Shown piece after piece: positions 26,105 through 34,995 of a stretch of 64,000 bases of DNA. Under the pieces are notes generated by a model that was given only the letters and a program-made list of their open reading frames with translations, searched no databases and had not been told where the DNA came from. The stretch spans positions 47,892 to 111,891 of the forward strand of contig CAYMSM010000061.1 in NCBI GenBank assembly GCA_964393105.1. Reading direction: 5' to 3'. The position numbers were made by a program, and so were the translations under genes. How positions within the stretch are numbered: the stretch's first letter is position 1; the number at the start of each line of letters is the position of its first letter. The stretch comes from CALMEC01 sp964393105 (lineage in GTDB: Bacteria > Actinomycetota > Thermoleophilia > Miltoncostaeales > Miltoncostaeaceae).

Positions 26105-26755
26105 ATGGCGGATGGTCGTGATATGGACGGGGACGCGACGTCGGAGGCGCGGGACCAGCCTGGGGCCTTGCCGGTGGAGGGCACACCGGATGGCGGTCCG
26201 CCGTGCGCGATCTGCGCGGGCACCGGTCAGGATCCGCGACGTCTCGTGCACCTCACCCACGGAGTCGCGGTGTGGCTCTGCGACACACACGCGGCTGAGC
26301 GATTCATGCGCGAGGACGGCGGCACCGTCTTTGCCGATCGCCTCGCCTGTATGTGGATCGCGACCGGGGCCCTGACTGTCCTGCGCGCGGCCGCGCTACG
26401 CACACACGTGCACCAAACCCGGTCTGCGGGGGTCGCGCGCGACCGGCCCGGTTCGTACTCGTGGCCTGTGCTCAGACGCGAAGCAGAACAGCGGTTTGCC
26501 AAGGGACACGACCCCCGCCAGGTGATCCAAGAGTTGCGGGAACGGCACGCCGACTGCCCTGCCATGGCGCCCTCACCGCGTACCATGCGCCGCTGGTACA
26601 CCCAGGCACGGTGGCTTGCACCCCCACCACCGGGCCCACGCGAGGCGAGGAAAGCCCGGCGGCGGCGGATCCCCGCCGCGTTTTTTCTCGTCCCATACGC
26701 ATTGACCCAACACCTGCGATGGGACTACGTCAACCCCCGGTGGCGCGGCACCTAA
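26105..26755 (+). CDS. Hypothetical protein with Cys pairs and HTH-like C-terminus
   Basis: Not recognised. ATG 26105 gives 216 residues. The N-terminal half has CAICAGTG and VWLCDTHA, a possible small zinc-binding unit (C, C, C, H). The second half, SWPVLRREAEQRFAKGHDPRQVIQEL, then SPRTMRRWYTQARWL, looks like a helix-turn-helix segment, which suggests nucleic-acid binding. The C-terminus is basic. It stands between a MITE and an IS element, so it may be recently acquired. The stop TAA coincides with the IS insertion site. A GTG at 26066 would extend the N-terminus by 13 residues. Confidence 0.55.
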   Translation: MADGRDMDGDATSEARDQPGALPVEGTPDGGPPCAICAGTGQDPRRLVHLTHGVAVWLCDTHAAERFMREDGGTVFADRLACMWIATGALTVLRAAALRTHVHQTRSAGVARDRPGSYSWPVLRREAEQRFAKGHDPRQVIQELRERHADCPAMAPSPRTMRRWYTQARWLAPPPPGPREARKARRRRIPAAFFLVPYALTQHLRWDYVNPRWRGT

Positions 26756-28030
26756 GTGCTCGCTTGCGTAAATAAGGCGACGTATTAGCGTCCGCCACGG
26801 GTCGTAGTGTGCGTGGCATCCTGTCCTCTCGTGAAGGGGTCTTGATGCCGAGGAACAGCCCGTATCGGATCGTGCTGAGCGACGATGAGCGCGCCGTGTT
26901 GGCGTCGTTGGCGCACTCGTATACGTTGCCGTATTGTGAGGTGACGCGGGCCCGGATGGTGCTGATGGCCGCCGACGGGATGCGCAATGACCAGATCGCC
27001 GCGCAGCTGCAGTGCGGTCGCGATGTCGTGTCGCAATGGCGCAAGCGGTTCTTCGAGCAGCGTTTGGCCGGGCTTGAGGACCGGCCACGACGGGGCCGCC
27101 CGCCGGTCTTTCCCCCCTCAGGTGCGGGCTGAGGTCATCCGCCTCGCGTGCGAGCGTCCCGTCTGCGAGGGCGTGCCGCTCGCGCGTTGGTCATCGTCGG
27201 AGTTGGCGGCCGAGGCGGTCGCGCGCGGGATCGCGGAGCAGATCAGCGACGTGACGGTGTGGCGGTGGCTGTCTGAGGATGCGATCAAGCCGTGGCAGTA
27301 CCGCTCGTGGATCTTCCCGCGCGACCCGCGCTTCGCCGAGAAGGCCGCGCCGATCCTCGATCTGTACGCCGGTGGCTGGCAGGGCGAGCGGCTACATCCC
27401 GGCGACTACGTCGTCTGCGCCGACGAGAAGCCCTCGATCCAAGGCGGCGGCGCAAGCACCACACGCTGACCGCCGCACCCGGCCACGCACGCGGACAACG
27501 CATCGAGCACGAGTACGAGCGCAAGGGCGCGCTCTGCTACCTCGCCGCCTGGGACGCGCGCCGCGCCAGGCTGTTCGACCGTTGCGCGCCAAAGGACGGC
27601 ATCGTCGCGTTCGACGCGCTGATCGACCAGTTCATGAGTCAACCGCCCTACAGCAAAGCGCGGCGTGTGTTCGTGATCATCGACAACGGCTCAGCCCACC
27701 GCGGGCAGCGCTCGATCGATCGCCTCCAAGGCACCTGGCCGAACCTGATCCTCGTCCACACGCCAATCCACGCAAGCTGGCTCAACCAAGCCGAGATGTA
27801 CTTCTCAATCGTGCAACGCAAGGTCCTCACCCCCAACGACTTCGCCGACCTCGACGCGCTCGAGCAGCACCTCCTCGCGTTCGGCCGCCGCTACCAACAG
27901 ATCGCCGCCCCGTTCGAGTGGAAGTTCACCCCACCGACCTCAACCGCGTTCTGCACCGCCTCGACCAACCAGCCGCTCAAGCAGCCTGACCGACGAAATA
28001 CGTCGGCGAACTTCCGAGCCAGAGCACTAA
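26753..28030 (+). mobile_element. IS630-type insertion sequence, degenerate
   Basis: About 1.28 kb, flanked by TAA on both sides (TA target). Imperfect terminal repeats: left begins GTGCTCGC and right ends GAGCAC, both followed inward by CGACGTATT. The right end matches the MITE terminus at 22 of the first 29 positions. It carries one transposase gene broken by two frameshifts. Inserted at the TAA stop of the upstream gene and 113 bases before dapA. Confidence 0.85.
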
Positions 28031-28035
28031 GCTGA
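26845..28035 (+). pseudogene. IS630-family transposase, two frameshifts
   Basis: N-terminal HTH part (NDQIAAQLQCGRDVVSQWRKRF) in frame 1 to about 27118, middle part in frame 2 (SWIFPRDPRFAEKAAPILDLY, first catalytic Asp in VVCADEKPSIQ), C-terminal part again in frame 1 with the second Asp (VFVIIDNGSAHRG) and Glu (HASWLNQAEMYF). All three DDE residues survive. The first shift lies at a run of six C (about 27112-27117), the second near GGCGGCGGC at about 27443. They may be real decay, assembly indels or programmed shifts. The final frame ends just outside the element. Confidence 0.85.
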
Positions 28036-28130
28036 GGACACTCGCTGGGTTGCCTCGGTCGCCACGCCGTCGCCCGTGCCCATCCGGGGCTCCTGGACGG
28101 GCCGTTCAGGGAGGCCTCCGGGGGCGCGGC

Positions 28131-28136
28131 TATACT
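28131..28136 (+). promoter_or_regulatory. -10 box of dapA
   Basis: TATACT six bases before the GTG at 28143; leaderless. It lies 101 bases after the IS end, so dapA keeps its own promoter. Confidence 0.6.
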
Positions 28137-28142
28137 CGCCCA

Positions 28143-29024
28143 GTGCCCGAGTTCGGATCGATTCTGACTGCCATGGTGACCCCGTTCGACCAGCGGGGGC
28201 GCCTCGACGAGGATGCGACCGTGGCGATCATGCGCCACCTGGTCGCCAACGGGTCTGATGGCGTGGTCCTGTCCGGGACGACCGGCGAGGCGTCGACGCT
28301 CACCGACGACGAGAAAATCCGGCTCTTCGAGCTCGGCATGGAGACGCTCGGCGGCAGCGCCACAGTCATCGCCGGAACCGGCTCCAACGACACCGCGCAC
28401 TCGGTCCATCTGACCGAGGTCGCCGCCAAACTTGGCGTCGATGCGGTCTTGGTGGTCACCCCGTACTACAACCGGCCGCCACGAGCGGGGCTCATCGGCC
28501 ACGTCCGTGCGATCGCCGACGTCGGCGTTCCGGTCATCCTCTACAACATCCCATCCCGCTCGATCGTCAACATGCCGCCCGACCTGATCGCCGAGATGGC
28601 CGAGATCCCAGGAGTGGTCGCCGTCAAGGAGGCCAACCCGGACCAGGTGGACGCGGTCGTCGCGATCCCGGGGCTTGTGGTATACGCGGGCAACGACGAT
28701 CTACTGTTGCCGGTGGTCCTGGGCGGTGGGGCGGGTGTGATCTCCGTCGCATCGCATCTGGCCGGCCGGCAGATGCAGGCGATCTGCGACGCGGCGCGGG
28801 CCGGCGACGGCGTCTCCGCGACCGTGTTGGACACAGCCCTGCACGGACTCTACGAGGGCCTGTTCACCACCACGAGCCCCATCCTCATCAAGGCGGCGCT
28901 CGAGATGCTGGGACTCATTCCCTGCGGACGACTTCGCCTTCCACTCATCGAAGCGACACCACAGGAGCGCGACGTGCTAACAGGACTCTTGGAGGCACAG
29001 GGCCTCCTCGCGAACGCCTCGTGA
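28143..29024 (+). CDS. dapA: 4-hydroxy-tetrahydrodipicolinate synthase
   Basis: Condenses pyruvate and aspartate semialdehyde, the first committed step to diaminopimelate. 293 residues from GTG 28143. Schiff-base lysine K162 in VVAVKEAN, catalytic tyrosine in TPYYNRPP (108-109), and GTTGEASTL. Stop overlaps the rnj start (GTGA). In related genomes dapB, dapA and rnj are near neighbours; here an accessory island separates dapB from dapA. Confidence 0.96.
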   Translation: MPEFGSILTAMVTPFDQRGRLDEDATVAIMRHLVANGSDGVVLSGTTGEASTLTDDEKIRLFELGMETLGGSATVIAGTGSNDTAHSVHLTEVAAKLGVDAVLVVTPYYNRPPRAGLIGHVRAIADVGVPVILYNIPSRSIVNMPPDLIAEMAEIPGVVAVKEANPDQVDAVVAIPGLVVYAGNDDLLLPVVLGGGAGVISVASHLAGRQMQAICDAARAGDGVSATVLDTALHGLYEGLFTTTSPILIKAALEMLGLIPCGRLRLPLIEATPQERDVLTGLLEAQGLLANAS

Positions 29025-30667
29025 CCGACGCCACGGCGCTTCGAGCCACCCCGATCGGCGGGACGGGGGAGATCGGCAAGAACATGTACATGGTCGAACT
29101 CGACGAGCGCATCGTGCTCATCGACTGCGGCGTCAAGTTCCCGACGCCGGATCAGCTCGGCGTGGATCTGGTCCTTCCGGACTTCGAGGTGCTGGAGGGA
29201 CGGCTCGACGACATTGCGGCGCTGATCCTGACTCACGGCCACGAGGACCACATCGGGGGCGTGCCGTACTTCATCAAGACGGTTGGGCGCGTGCCGATCA
29301 TGGGCACGAGGTTCACGCTCGCCCTCGTCAAGAGCAAGCTCGAAGAGCACCGCCTCAAGGACGTCGAGCTGATCGAGATCGCTCCCACCGAACGCCACCA
29401 GGTGGGGCCGTTCGAGGCCGAGTTCATCCGCGTCACCCACAGCATCCCCGACTGCGTCGCCGTCGCCCTGCGCTCGCCCGCGGGCACCGTCGTCCACACC
29501 GGGGACTTCAAGTTCGATCACGCGCCAATCGACGACGAGCCCACCGATGTCGCCGCGCTGTCGCGCTTGGGCGACGAGGGCGTGCTGCTCCTCATGGCCG
29601 ACTCGACCAACGCCGAGGTGCCGGGCAGTATCGCTCCCGAGCGCACGGTCGGCACCGAGCTTCGCCGCCAGTTCGCCTCGGCGCCGGGCCGCGTGATCCT
29701 GACTGCGTTCTCGTCGCACGTGCATCGCGTGCAGCAGGTGCTGGACGCCGCCCACCATGATGGACGTTTCGTCGCGCTCGTGGGACGGTCGCTGCTTCGC
29801 AACTTCAACATCGCGGCCGGCCTGGGCATGGTGCGCGCCCCCCAGGGTGTGCTGATCAACGTCAAGGCGATCGACGAGCACCCCGACGACGAGCTCGTCA
29901 TCGTCACGACCGGCAGCCAGGGCGAGCCGCTGTCGGGCTTGCGCCGCATGGCGTATGGCGATCACCAGAACATCACCATCCGCACCGGTGACACCGTCGT
30001 CTTCAGCTCCCGCATCGTCCCGGGCAACGAGCTGGCCGTCAACGAGACGATGAACCGCCTGATCCGCTCAGGCGCCCGCATCGTCTCGCCTGAGTCTGCA
30101 CCCGTCCACGTGTCGGGTCACGGCGCATCCGACGAGCTTCGACTGATGTTGCGGCTGGTCCGGCCCACGTTCTTCGCGCCGATCCACGGCGAGATCCGCC
30201 ACCAGAAGGCCCACGCCGAGATCGCGAGGTCCTTGGGTGTGACCGCCGACCGCACGTTCCTGCTCGACAACGGACATGTCCTCGAGGTGGCAGGCGACAC
30301 CGCCGCAGTCGTCGAGAAGCTCGACATCGGCCTGATCTACGTCGACGGCCTGGGCATGGGCGACGTCGCCGACGGCATCCTGCGCGACCGCCGCCACCTG
30401 TCCGAGGACGGGCTGGTGCTGATCGTTGCGACGCTGTCGGCCCGCGACGGTCTCCCGATCGGCGAGGTCGACGTCATCACCCGCGGGTTCGCCGCCGCGA
30501 CCGACGAGCTGATCGCCGCAACGCGGGAGGAGGTCGAGAAGACCCTCAACGTCTCGGTCACCGAGGTCGACATGCTCCACCGGCTCCTCCACGATGCCGT
30601 CGCGTCGCTGCTGTGGAAACGCGCCCGCCAGCGCCCCCTGGTGCTGCCGGTCATCGTCGAGGTGTAG
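29021..30667 (+). CDS. rnj: Ribonuclease J
   Basis: Metallo-beta-lactamase/beta-CASP ribonuclease with 5'-3' exo and endo activity. 548 residues. Metal motif H72-x-H74-x-D76-H77 (THGHEDHIGG), later THSIPD, HTGDFKFD, the beta-CASP segment SSHVHRVQQVL, and VHVSGHGASDEL near residue 365. The C-terminal domain is complete. Typical location after dapA. Confidence 0.96.
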   Translation: MTDATALRATPIGGTGEIGKNMYMVELDERIVLIDCGVKFPTPDQLGVDLVLPDFEVLEGRLDDIAALILTHGHEDHIGGVPYFIKTVGRVPIMGTRFTLALVKSKLEEHRLKDVELIEIAPTERHQVGPFEAEFIRVTHSIPDCVAVALRSPAGTVVHTGDFKFDHAPIDDEPTDVAALSRLGDEGVLLLMADSTNAEVPGSIAPERTVGTELRRQFASAPGRVILTAFSSHVHRVQQVLDAAHHDGRFVALVGRSLLRNFNIAAGLGMVRAPQGVLINVKAIDEHPDDELVIVTTGSQGEPLSGLRRMAYGDHQNITIRTGDTVVFSSRIVPGNELAVNETMNRLIRSGARIVSPESAPVHVSGHGASDELRLMLRLVRPTFFAPIHGEIRHQKAHAEIARSLGVTADRTFLLDNGHVLEVAGDTAAVVEKLDIGLIYVDGLGMGDVADGILRDRRHLSEDGLVLIVATLSARDGLPIGEVDVITRGFAAATDELIAATREEVEKTLNVSVTEVDMLHRLLHDAVASLLWKRARQRPLVLPVIVEV

Positions 30668-30775
30668 CCGGGCGCCTGCCGAACCTATGGTTCGGCTGCG
30701 CTCTGCGCACAGCGACGGGCTTGGGTCGCGTCGCCACTCGACACCTTCCCGGCCCAGTTGGGCGGTGCGGTCGGG

Positions 30776-30877
30776 TCAGTCGGCGTTGCGGATGGCGAGA
30801 CCCATCGAGGCCTCGACGAGCTCTCCTTGATCCTCCAGTTTCTTCGCGAGCGGAGTACCGGAGTAGCCCGCCGCCGT
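30776..30877 (-). pseudogene. Possible remnant of a DUF3052-like gene
   Basis: On the minus strand a short open stretch reads AAAGYSGTPLAKKLEDQGEL, then VEASMGLAIRNAD and a stop. GYSGTPLAKKL resembles the N-terminus of DUF3052 proteins, but the rest is missing and no start codon is seen. Either an internally deleted gene or chance. The surrounding 30668-30879 has no other gene. Confidence 0.3.
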
Positions 30878-30879
30878 GC

Positions 30880-31755
30880 TTATCCTTGCAACCAGTCCAC
30901 GATCAACGGTGTTACCACCTCAGCCTGCTCGCGGTGAGGCCAGTGCCCGGCGCCTGGGATCACCTCGCGGCAGAGTCCTCGGGGAAAGCGCTCCTCCTGG
31001 CCTTGGCTGACCGACGGAGCGACGCAGCCGTCATCGGCGCCGACGATCGCAAGCGTCGGCACGGGCACTGGATCGGCCCATCGAGCCGCGGATTCGGCGA
31101 GGGACGGGTCGCGGTGGTGGGGGAGAAACGCTGCGCGGTAGTAGCCGAGCGCCGCCGTCAGTCCGCCCGGGGCACCCAGCGTCCGTTTGACGGCCTCCCA
31201 CTCCTCGGGCTCGAGCGCACCGCCGGGTGACCACTCGGCGACCAGCCGATCGATGAAAGCGAAATCGTCCTGCGCGACGACCCGCTCCGCAAATCCCTCG
31301 GCCAGGAACAGGAACTCGTACCACGATCGGCGCAGTTGCTCCGGGTCGCGCCGCAGCGCGCCCGCGAACGCGGCGGCGTGGGGGATGGCGATCGTGACGA
31401 GGCGCCGGATCTTGTCCGGGGCGAGCACCGCTGCATGCTGGGCTGCGACGCCACCCCAGTCGTGGCCGACGACGCATGCTGGAGCGCGATCGCCCAGGGT
31501 CTCGATGAGGTCCAACACGTCGCCCGCCAGCGCGGCGGTCTCGTACGTCGGAACCTCGACGGTCGACGGCGCGTACCCACGCATGAACGGGGCGATTGCA
31601 CGGAACCCCGCCGCGGCCAGGTCTTCGAGCAGGGGACGGAAGGTCGGAGCGTGGTCGGGGAAGCCGTGGAGGCAGAGGACGAGTGGGCCGTCCCCTGCCG
31701 CCAGGTAGTGCAACCGAACCTCGCCCAGGTCGGCGACTCCCGGGGTGACGGGCAT
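30880..31755 (-). CDS. Alpha/beta hydrolase (epoxide hydrolase-like)
   Basis: 291 residues from ATG 31755. Oxyanion motif HGFPDH (30-35), nucleophile D99 in VVGHDWGG (Asp, as in epoxide hydrolases and dehalogenases), and the catalytic His in PGAGHWPHREQ near the C-terminus. The start lies two bases after the SOD stop, so the two are co-transcribed. Substrate unknown. Confidence 0.85.
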   Translation of the reverse strand: MPVTPGVADLGEVRLHYLAAGDGPLVLCLHGFPDHAPTFRPLLEDLAAAGFRAIAPFMRGYAPSTVEVPTYETAALAGDVLDLIETLGDRAPACVVGHDWGGVAAQHAAVLAPDKIRRLVTIAIPHAAAFAGALRRDPEQLRRSWYEFLFLAEGFAERVVAQDDFAFIDRLVAEWSPGGALEPEEWEAVKRTLGAPGGLTAALGYYRAAFLPHHRDPSLAESAARWADPVPVPTLAIVGADDGCVAPSVSQGQEERFPRGLCREVIPGAGHWPHREQAEVVTPLIVDWLQG

Positions 31756-31757
31756 GA

Positions 31758-32369
31758 CTACATTTGGCCGATGCGGTAGCGGTCGAACCGATCGTTGATC
31801 GCGGCCCAATCGAGGTTCGCCATGAACGCGTCGATGTACTTGGGGCGGGCCGTCGAGAAGTCACGTATATAGGCGTGCTCGTAGACGTCCAGGGCGATAA
31901 GGGGCGTCGCGTTCCAGACCGGGAACGTGTGCTGCGCGTCGCCGATGTAGACGTCGAGGCGCTGCCAGTCCCAGTCGAAGGCGACCCAGGCCCAGCCGCG
32001 ACCGGCCATGCCGCCGGCCTTGAGCTCGGTCAGCATCGCGTCGAGACCACCGAAGTCGCGGTCGATCATCGCGCCGAACCCGTCATTGGGCGCACCGCCG
32101 GCCGGACCGAGGTTGTCGAAGTACAGTTCGTGGTTCTTGATGCCGCCGATCGCGAACGTCAGGTTCTCGCGCAGCGCCCGGTAGTCGGAGTAGATCTGAT
32201 TTGCGGCGCCCTGATCGGCCGACTGGAGCTTTTCTGAGATCTCGTTGTACTTGTTGCAGTAGGCCTCATACAGCGCCCAGTGGGCCTCGACCGACTCGGC
32301 CGAGATGCCGTCGAGTTTGAGGATCTTGTCCGGCTTGGCCATCGCCGTCACCTTGTGCAGATTCGCCAC
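31758..32369 (-). CDS. Fe/Mn superoxide dismutase family protein
   Basis: 203 residues from GTG 32369, preceded by GAAGGAG. The four metal ligands of the family can be placed: H30 (VEAHWALYEAY), H80 (GIKNHELYFDNLGP), D161 and H165 (ALDVYEHAYIRDF). GRGWAWVAFD matches the GSGWAWL segment. The usual DxWEHAY is DVYEHAY here. Cytoplasmic, no signal peptide. TAGGCT at 32412-32417 on the minus strand may be the -10 box. Upstream of and linked to the hydrolase gene. Confidence 0.85.
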   Translation of the reverse strand: MANLHKVTAMAKPDKILKLDGISAESVEAHWALYEAYCNKYNEISEKLQSADQGAANQIYSDYRALRENLTFAIGGIKNHELYFDNLGPAGGAPNDGFGAMIDRDFGGLDAMLTELKAGGMAGRGWAWVAFDWDWQRLDVYIGDAQHTFPVWNATPLIALDVYEHAYIRDFSTARPKYIDAFMANLDWAAINDRFDRYRIGQM

Positions 32370-32517
32370 CGATCGCGCTCCTTCGTGCGTTGACGTGTCC
32401 TTCGCGGCGCCAGCCTACTCCCGCGGATAGCGCCCTGCCCGGCAGGAACACGAGCGTCGCTGGCCAACATCTCATGACCGGGACCAATCCGTCCATCACT
32501 CACGCACGAGGAACCCC

Positions 32518-34920
32518 ATGGCCGTCACGACCGTCGCTCGCAGAACCCGCAAGAGCCCCGCTCGGCGCGCCGCCGCAACCGCCCAGACCATGCAGATGCG
32601 TGAGATCACAGGACTCGGGCTGGTCGGACTCGGGGCCTTTCTCGCGATGACCTTGTACCTGGGCATCTCCGTCGGCCCGCTCGGGGGCGGGCTCGAGACG
32701 CTCATGCGCCTGGGCGTGGGTCGCGCGGTGGCACTCGCGCCCCTGGCGCTCGTGGGGCTCGGGTTCGGGATCATCTTCGGCTGGAAGATCTTCGCCACCC
32801 GCCCATTTCGCGCCGGAGCCGGTGTGCTGGTGGGTGCGATGCTCCTGGCGCTGGCCGCAGGGAGCTTCGGGGTCGGCGGGCGAACGCGCGCCGGATGGTT
32901 CGACACCACGGTAATGCAGGGGCGCGGGGGCATCGTGGGTGAGATCGAGTACTTCGTCACGTCGAACACCGTCGGCAACCCCGGCACGGGGCTCTTGGTG
33001 ATCCTTGCCCTCATCGGTGGCGCCGTCCTCGTCACCGGGGCGTCCTTGGGCATGGTCCTTCGGCGGTCCGGGAAAGGCGCCGCCGATGCAAGCCGCGTCG
33101 TGGGGCGCGGTGCCCGCTCGGTGACGCTGGGAGCGGTGCGAGGCGGCAGGATGCTCGGCGAGCAGGTTCGCACCCGCCTGGACGGAGCCGACGAGCCCAC
33201 AATTGCGATCGCCCGGCGTGACGCGGCGGGCGCATCCCCACCGCTGGACGGGGCCGACCAGTTCCCGGATCTGTTCACCACCAGTGGCTCGCTGCCGCGG
33301 TCGCCCGCACTGGGCCCGGACGATGCCGACACGCCCGGGCGCCCATCGGCCGAGCGCCGTGAGCGCGTCAGCGCGCGCGAGGCGTTCGCCGACGAGTACG
33401 CGGCGGCGCCCGCCGCCGCGCAGCCCATCGAGACGCTCATACCGCCGCCCAACCCGCAGCGCGGCTACCGGCCTCCGTCGCCCAACGTGCTGAAGCGCTC
33501 TACCGGGGCGAAGACGCAGCCCGCATCGCTCATTCAGGAGACCAGCAAGCGGTTGGTCGAGACGCTCGGGCACTTCGGCGTGCAGGCCGAGGTGACCGAC
33601 GCCGTCAGCGGCCCCCGCGTCACACGATACGAATTGCAGCTTGCGCCCGGCACCAAGGTCAGCCGCGTGACCGCGCTTCGTGACGACCTGGCGTACGCCC
33701 TGGCGGCGCGCGAGGAGATCCGCATCATCGCGCCGATCCCGGGCAAGCAGGCGGTGGGGGTGGAGGTCGCAAACCCCAACGCCACGATGGTCACCCTTGG
33801 CGACCTGTTCCGCGACTTTCCTGAGAACGCGGGTCCGCTGATGAGCTGGCTCGGCATCGACATCGGGGGGAGCGCCGTCTATCTGGACCTGGCGCGCATG
33901 CCGCACATCCTGATCGCCGGCTCGACCGGCACCGGCAAGAGCGTCTGCCTCAACGCGATCCTGGCGTCGATCCTGCTGCGCTCGACGCCGGACGATCTGC
34001 GGATGATCCTGATCGACCCCAAGAAGGTCGAGCTGAACCACTACGAGGGCATCCCGCATCTGCTGACGCCGGTCGTCACCAACATGAAGAACGCGTCGGC
34101 GGTGCTGGCCAACGTGGTCCGGGAGATGGAGAGCCGCTACGAGCTGATGGGCCAGGATCGTGCGCGCAACCTCCGCGATTGGAACGCCACCCGCGCGGGG
34201 CGCGGCGACAAGCCCATTCCGACGATCCTGGTCCTGATCGACGAGCTGGCCGACCTGATGATGGTCTCACCGGCCGAGGTCGAGGATGCGATCATCCGGC
34301 TCGCCCAGAAGAGCCGCGCCGTCGGCATCCACCTGGTACTGGCCACCCAGCGCCCCTCGGTGGACGTCATCACCGGCATGATCAAGGCCAACGTGCCGTC
34401 ACGCATCGCGTTCGCCGTCTCGTCCCAGGTCGACTCCCGCGTGGTGCTGGATGCGACCGGCGCCGAGAGCCTGCTGGGGCAAGGCGACATGCTCTTCCGG
34501 CCGATCGGAACCTCGCGCCTGCAGCGCCTGCAGGGCGCCTACGTCAGCGAAGAGGAGATCCTCGCGATCACCGACCACTGGCGCCGGCAGGGCAAGCCCG
34601 AGCTTCGCGAGGATCTCTTGGAGCGTCCCGAGCTGCCCGAGGACGACCCGCTCGACCCCGACGCCGACGATCTGACCGCCAAGGCCATCGAGATGGTCGT
34701 CATGCAGGGCACCGCTTCCGTCTCGCTCCTGCAACGCCGCCTTGGGGTCGGCTACGCCCGCGCCGGGCGCCTGGTGGACATGATGGAGCGCATGGGCGTC
34801 ATCTCGGGGCACGAGGGCTCCAAGCCGCGCACAGTTCTGGTCGGCGAGGCGGATCTGGACCGTCTGTTGCGCCGCACCAGCCCTGGCGTCGACGTGGATG
34901 ATGTGCCCGACGACCGCTGA
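32518..34920 (+). CDS. ftsK: DNA translocase FtsK/SpoIIIE
   Basis: Septum-located ATPase that pumps chromosome ends into daughter cells. 800 residues. N-terminal membrane segments between about 30 and 190, a short Ala/Pro-rich linker, then the motor: alpha domain near 340-430, Walker A GSTGTGKS at 468-475, Walker B VLIDELADLMM near 575, and RPSVDVITGMIKANVPSRIAF. The C-terminal gamma winged-helix is VSLLQRRLGVGYARAGRLVDMME. Complete. Confidence 0.96.
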   Translation: MAVTTVARRTRKSPARRAAATAQTMQMREITGLGLVGLGAFLAMTLYLGISVGPLGGGLETLMRLGVGRAVALAPLALVGLGFGIIFGWKIFATRPFRAGAGVLVGAMLLALAAGSFGVGGRTRAGWFDTTVMQGRGGIVGEIEYFVTSNTVGNPGTGLLVILALIGGAVLVTGASLGMVLRRSGKGAADASRVVGRGARSVTLGAVRGGRMLGEQVRTRLDGADEPTIAIARRDAAGASPPLDGADQFPDLFTTSGSLPRSPALGPDDADTPGRPSAERRERVSAREAFADEYAAAPAAAQPIETLIPPPNPQRGYRPPSPNVLKRSTGAKTQPASLIQETSKRLVETLGHFGVQAEVTDAVSGPRVTRYELQLAPGTKVSRVTALRDDLAYALAAREEIRIIAPIPGKQAVGVEVANPNATMVTLGDLFRDFPENAGPLMSWLGIDIGGSAVYLDLARMPHILIAGSTGTGKSVCLNAILASILLRSTPDDLRMILIDPKKVELNHYEGIPHLLTPVVTNMKNASAVLANVVREMESRYELMGQDRARNLRDWNATRAGRGDKPIPTILVLIDELADLMMVSPAEVEDAIIRLAQKSRAVGIHLVLATQRPSVDVITGMIKANVPSRIAFAVSSQVDSRVVLDATGAESLLGQGDMLFRPIGTSRLQRLQGAYVSEEEILAITDHWRRQGKPELREDLLERPELPEDDPLDPDADDLTAKAIEMVVMQGTASVSLLQRRLGVGYARAGRLVDMMERMGVISGHEGSKPRTVLVGEADLDRLLRRTSPGVDVDDVPDDR

Positions 34921-34955
34921 GTGGCCTCATCGAGCACCGATTGAAAATCCCCTGT

Positions 34956-34961
34956 TATCCT
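34956..34961 (+). promoter_or_regulatory. -10 box of the rodZ-like gene
   Basis: TATCCT 34 bases before the ATG at 34996. Confidence 0.4.
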
Positions 34962-34995
34962 GGCCACACGCGCCGCCTGCCGGGCGCGTCCTGTC

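Noticed and set aside
25752..26375. ORFs in the 25724-26104 region as genes
   Set aside because: Competing overlapping frames, no motifs, and the repeat/tRNA-like fragments explain the sequence better.
32500..34059. 519-residue minus-strand ORF opposite ftsK
   Set aside because: Shadow of ftsK; no domain and no start context.
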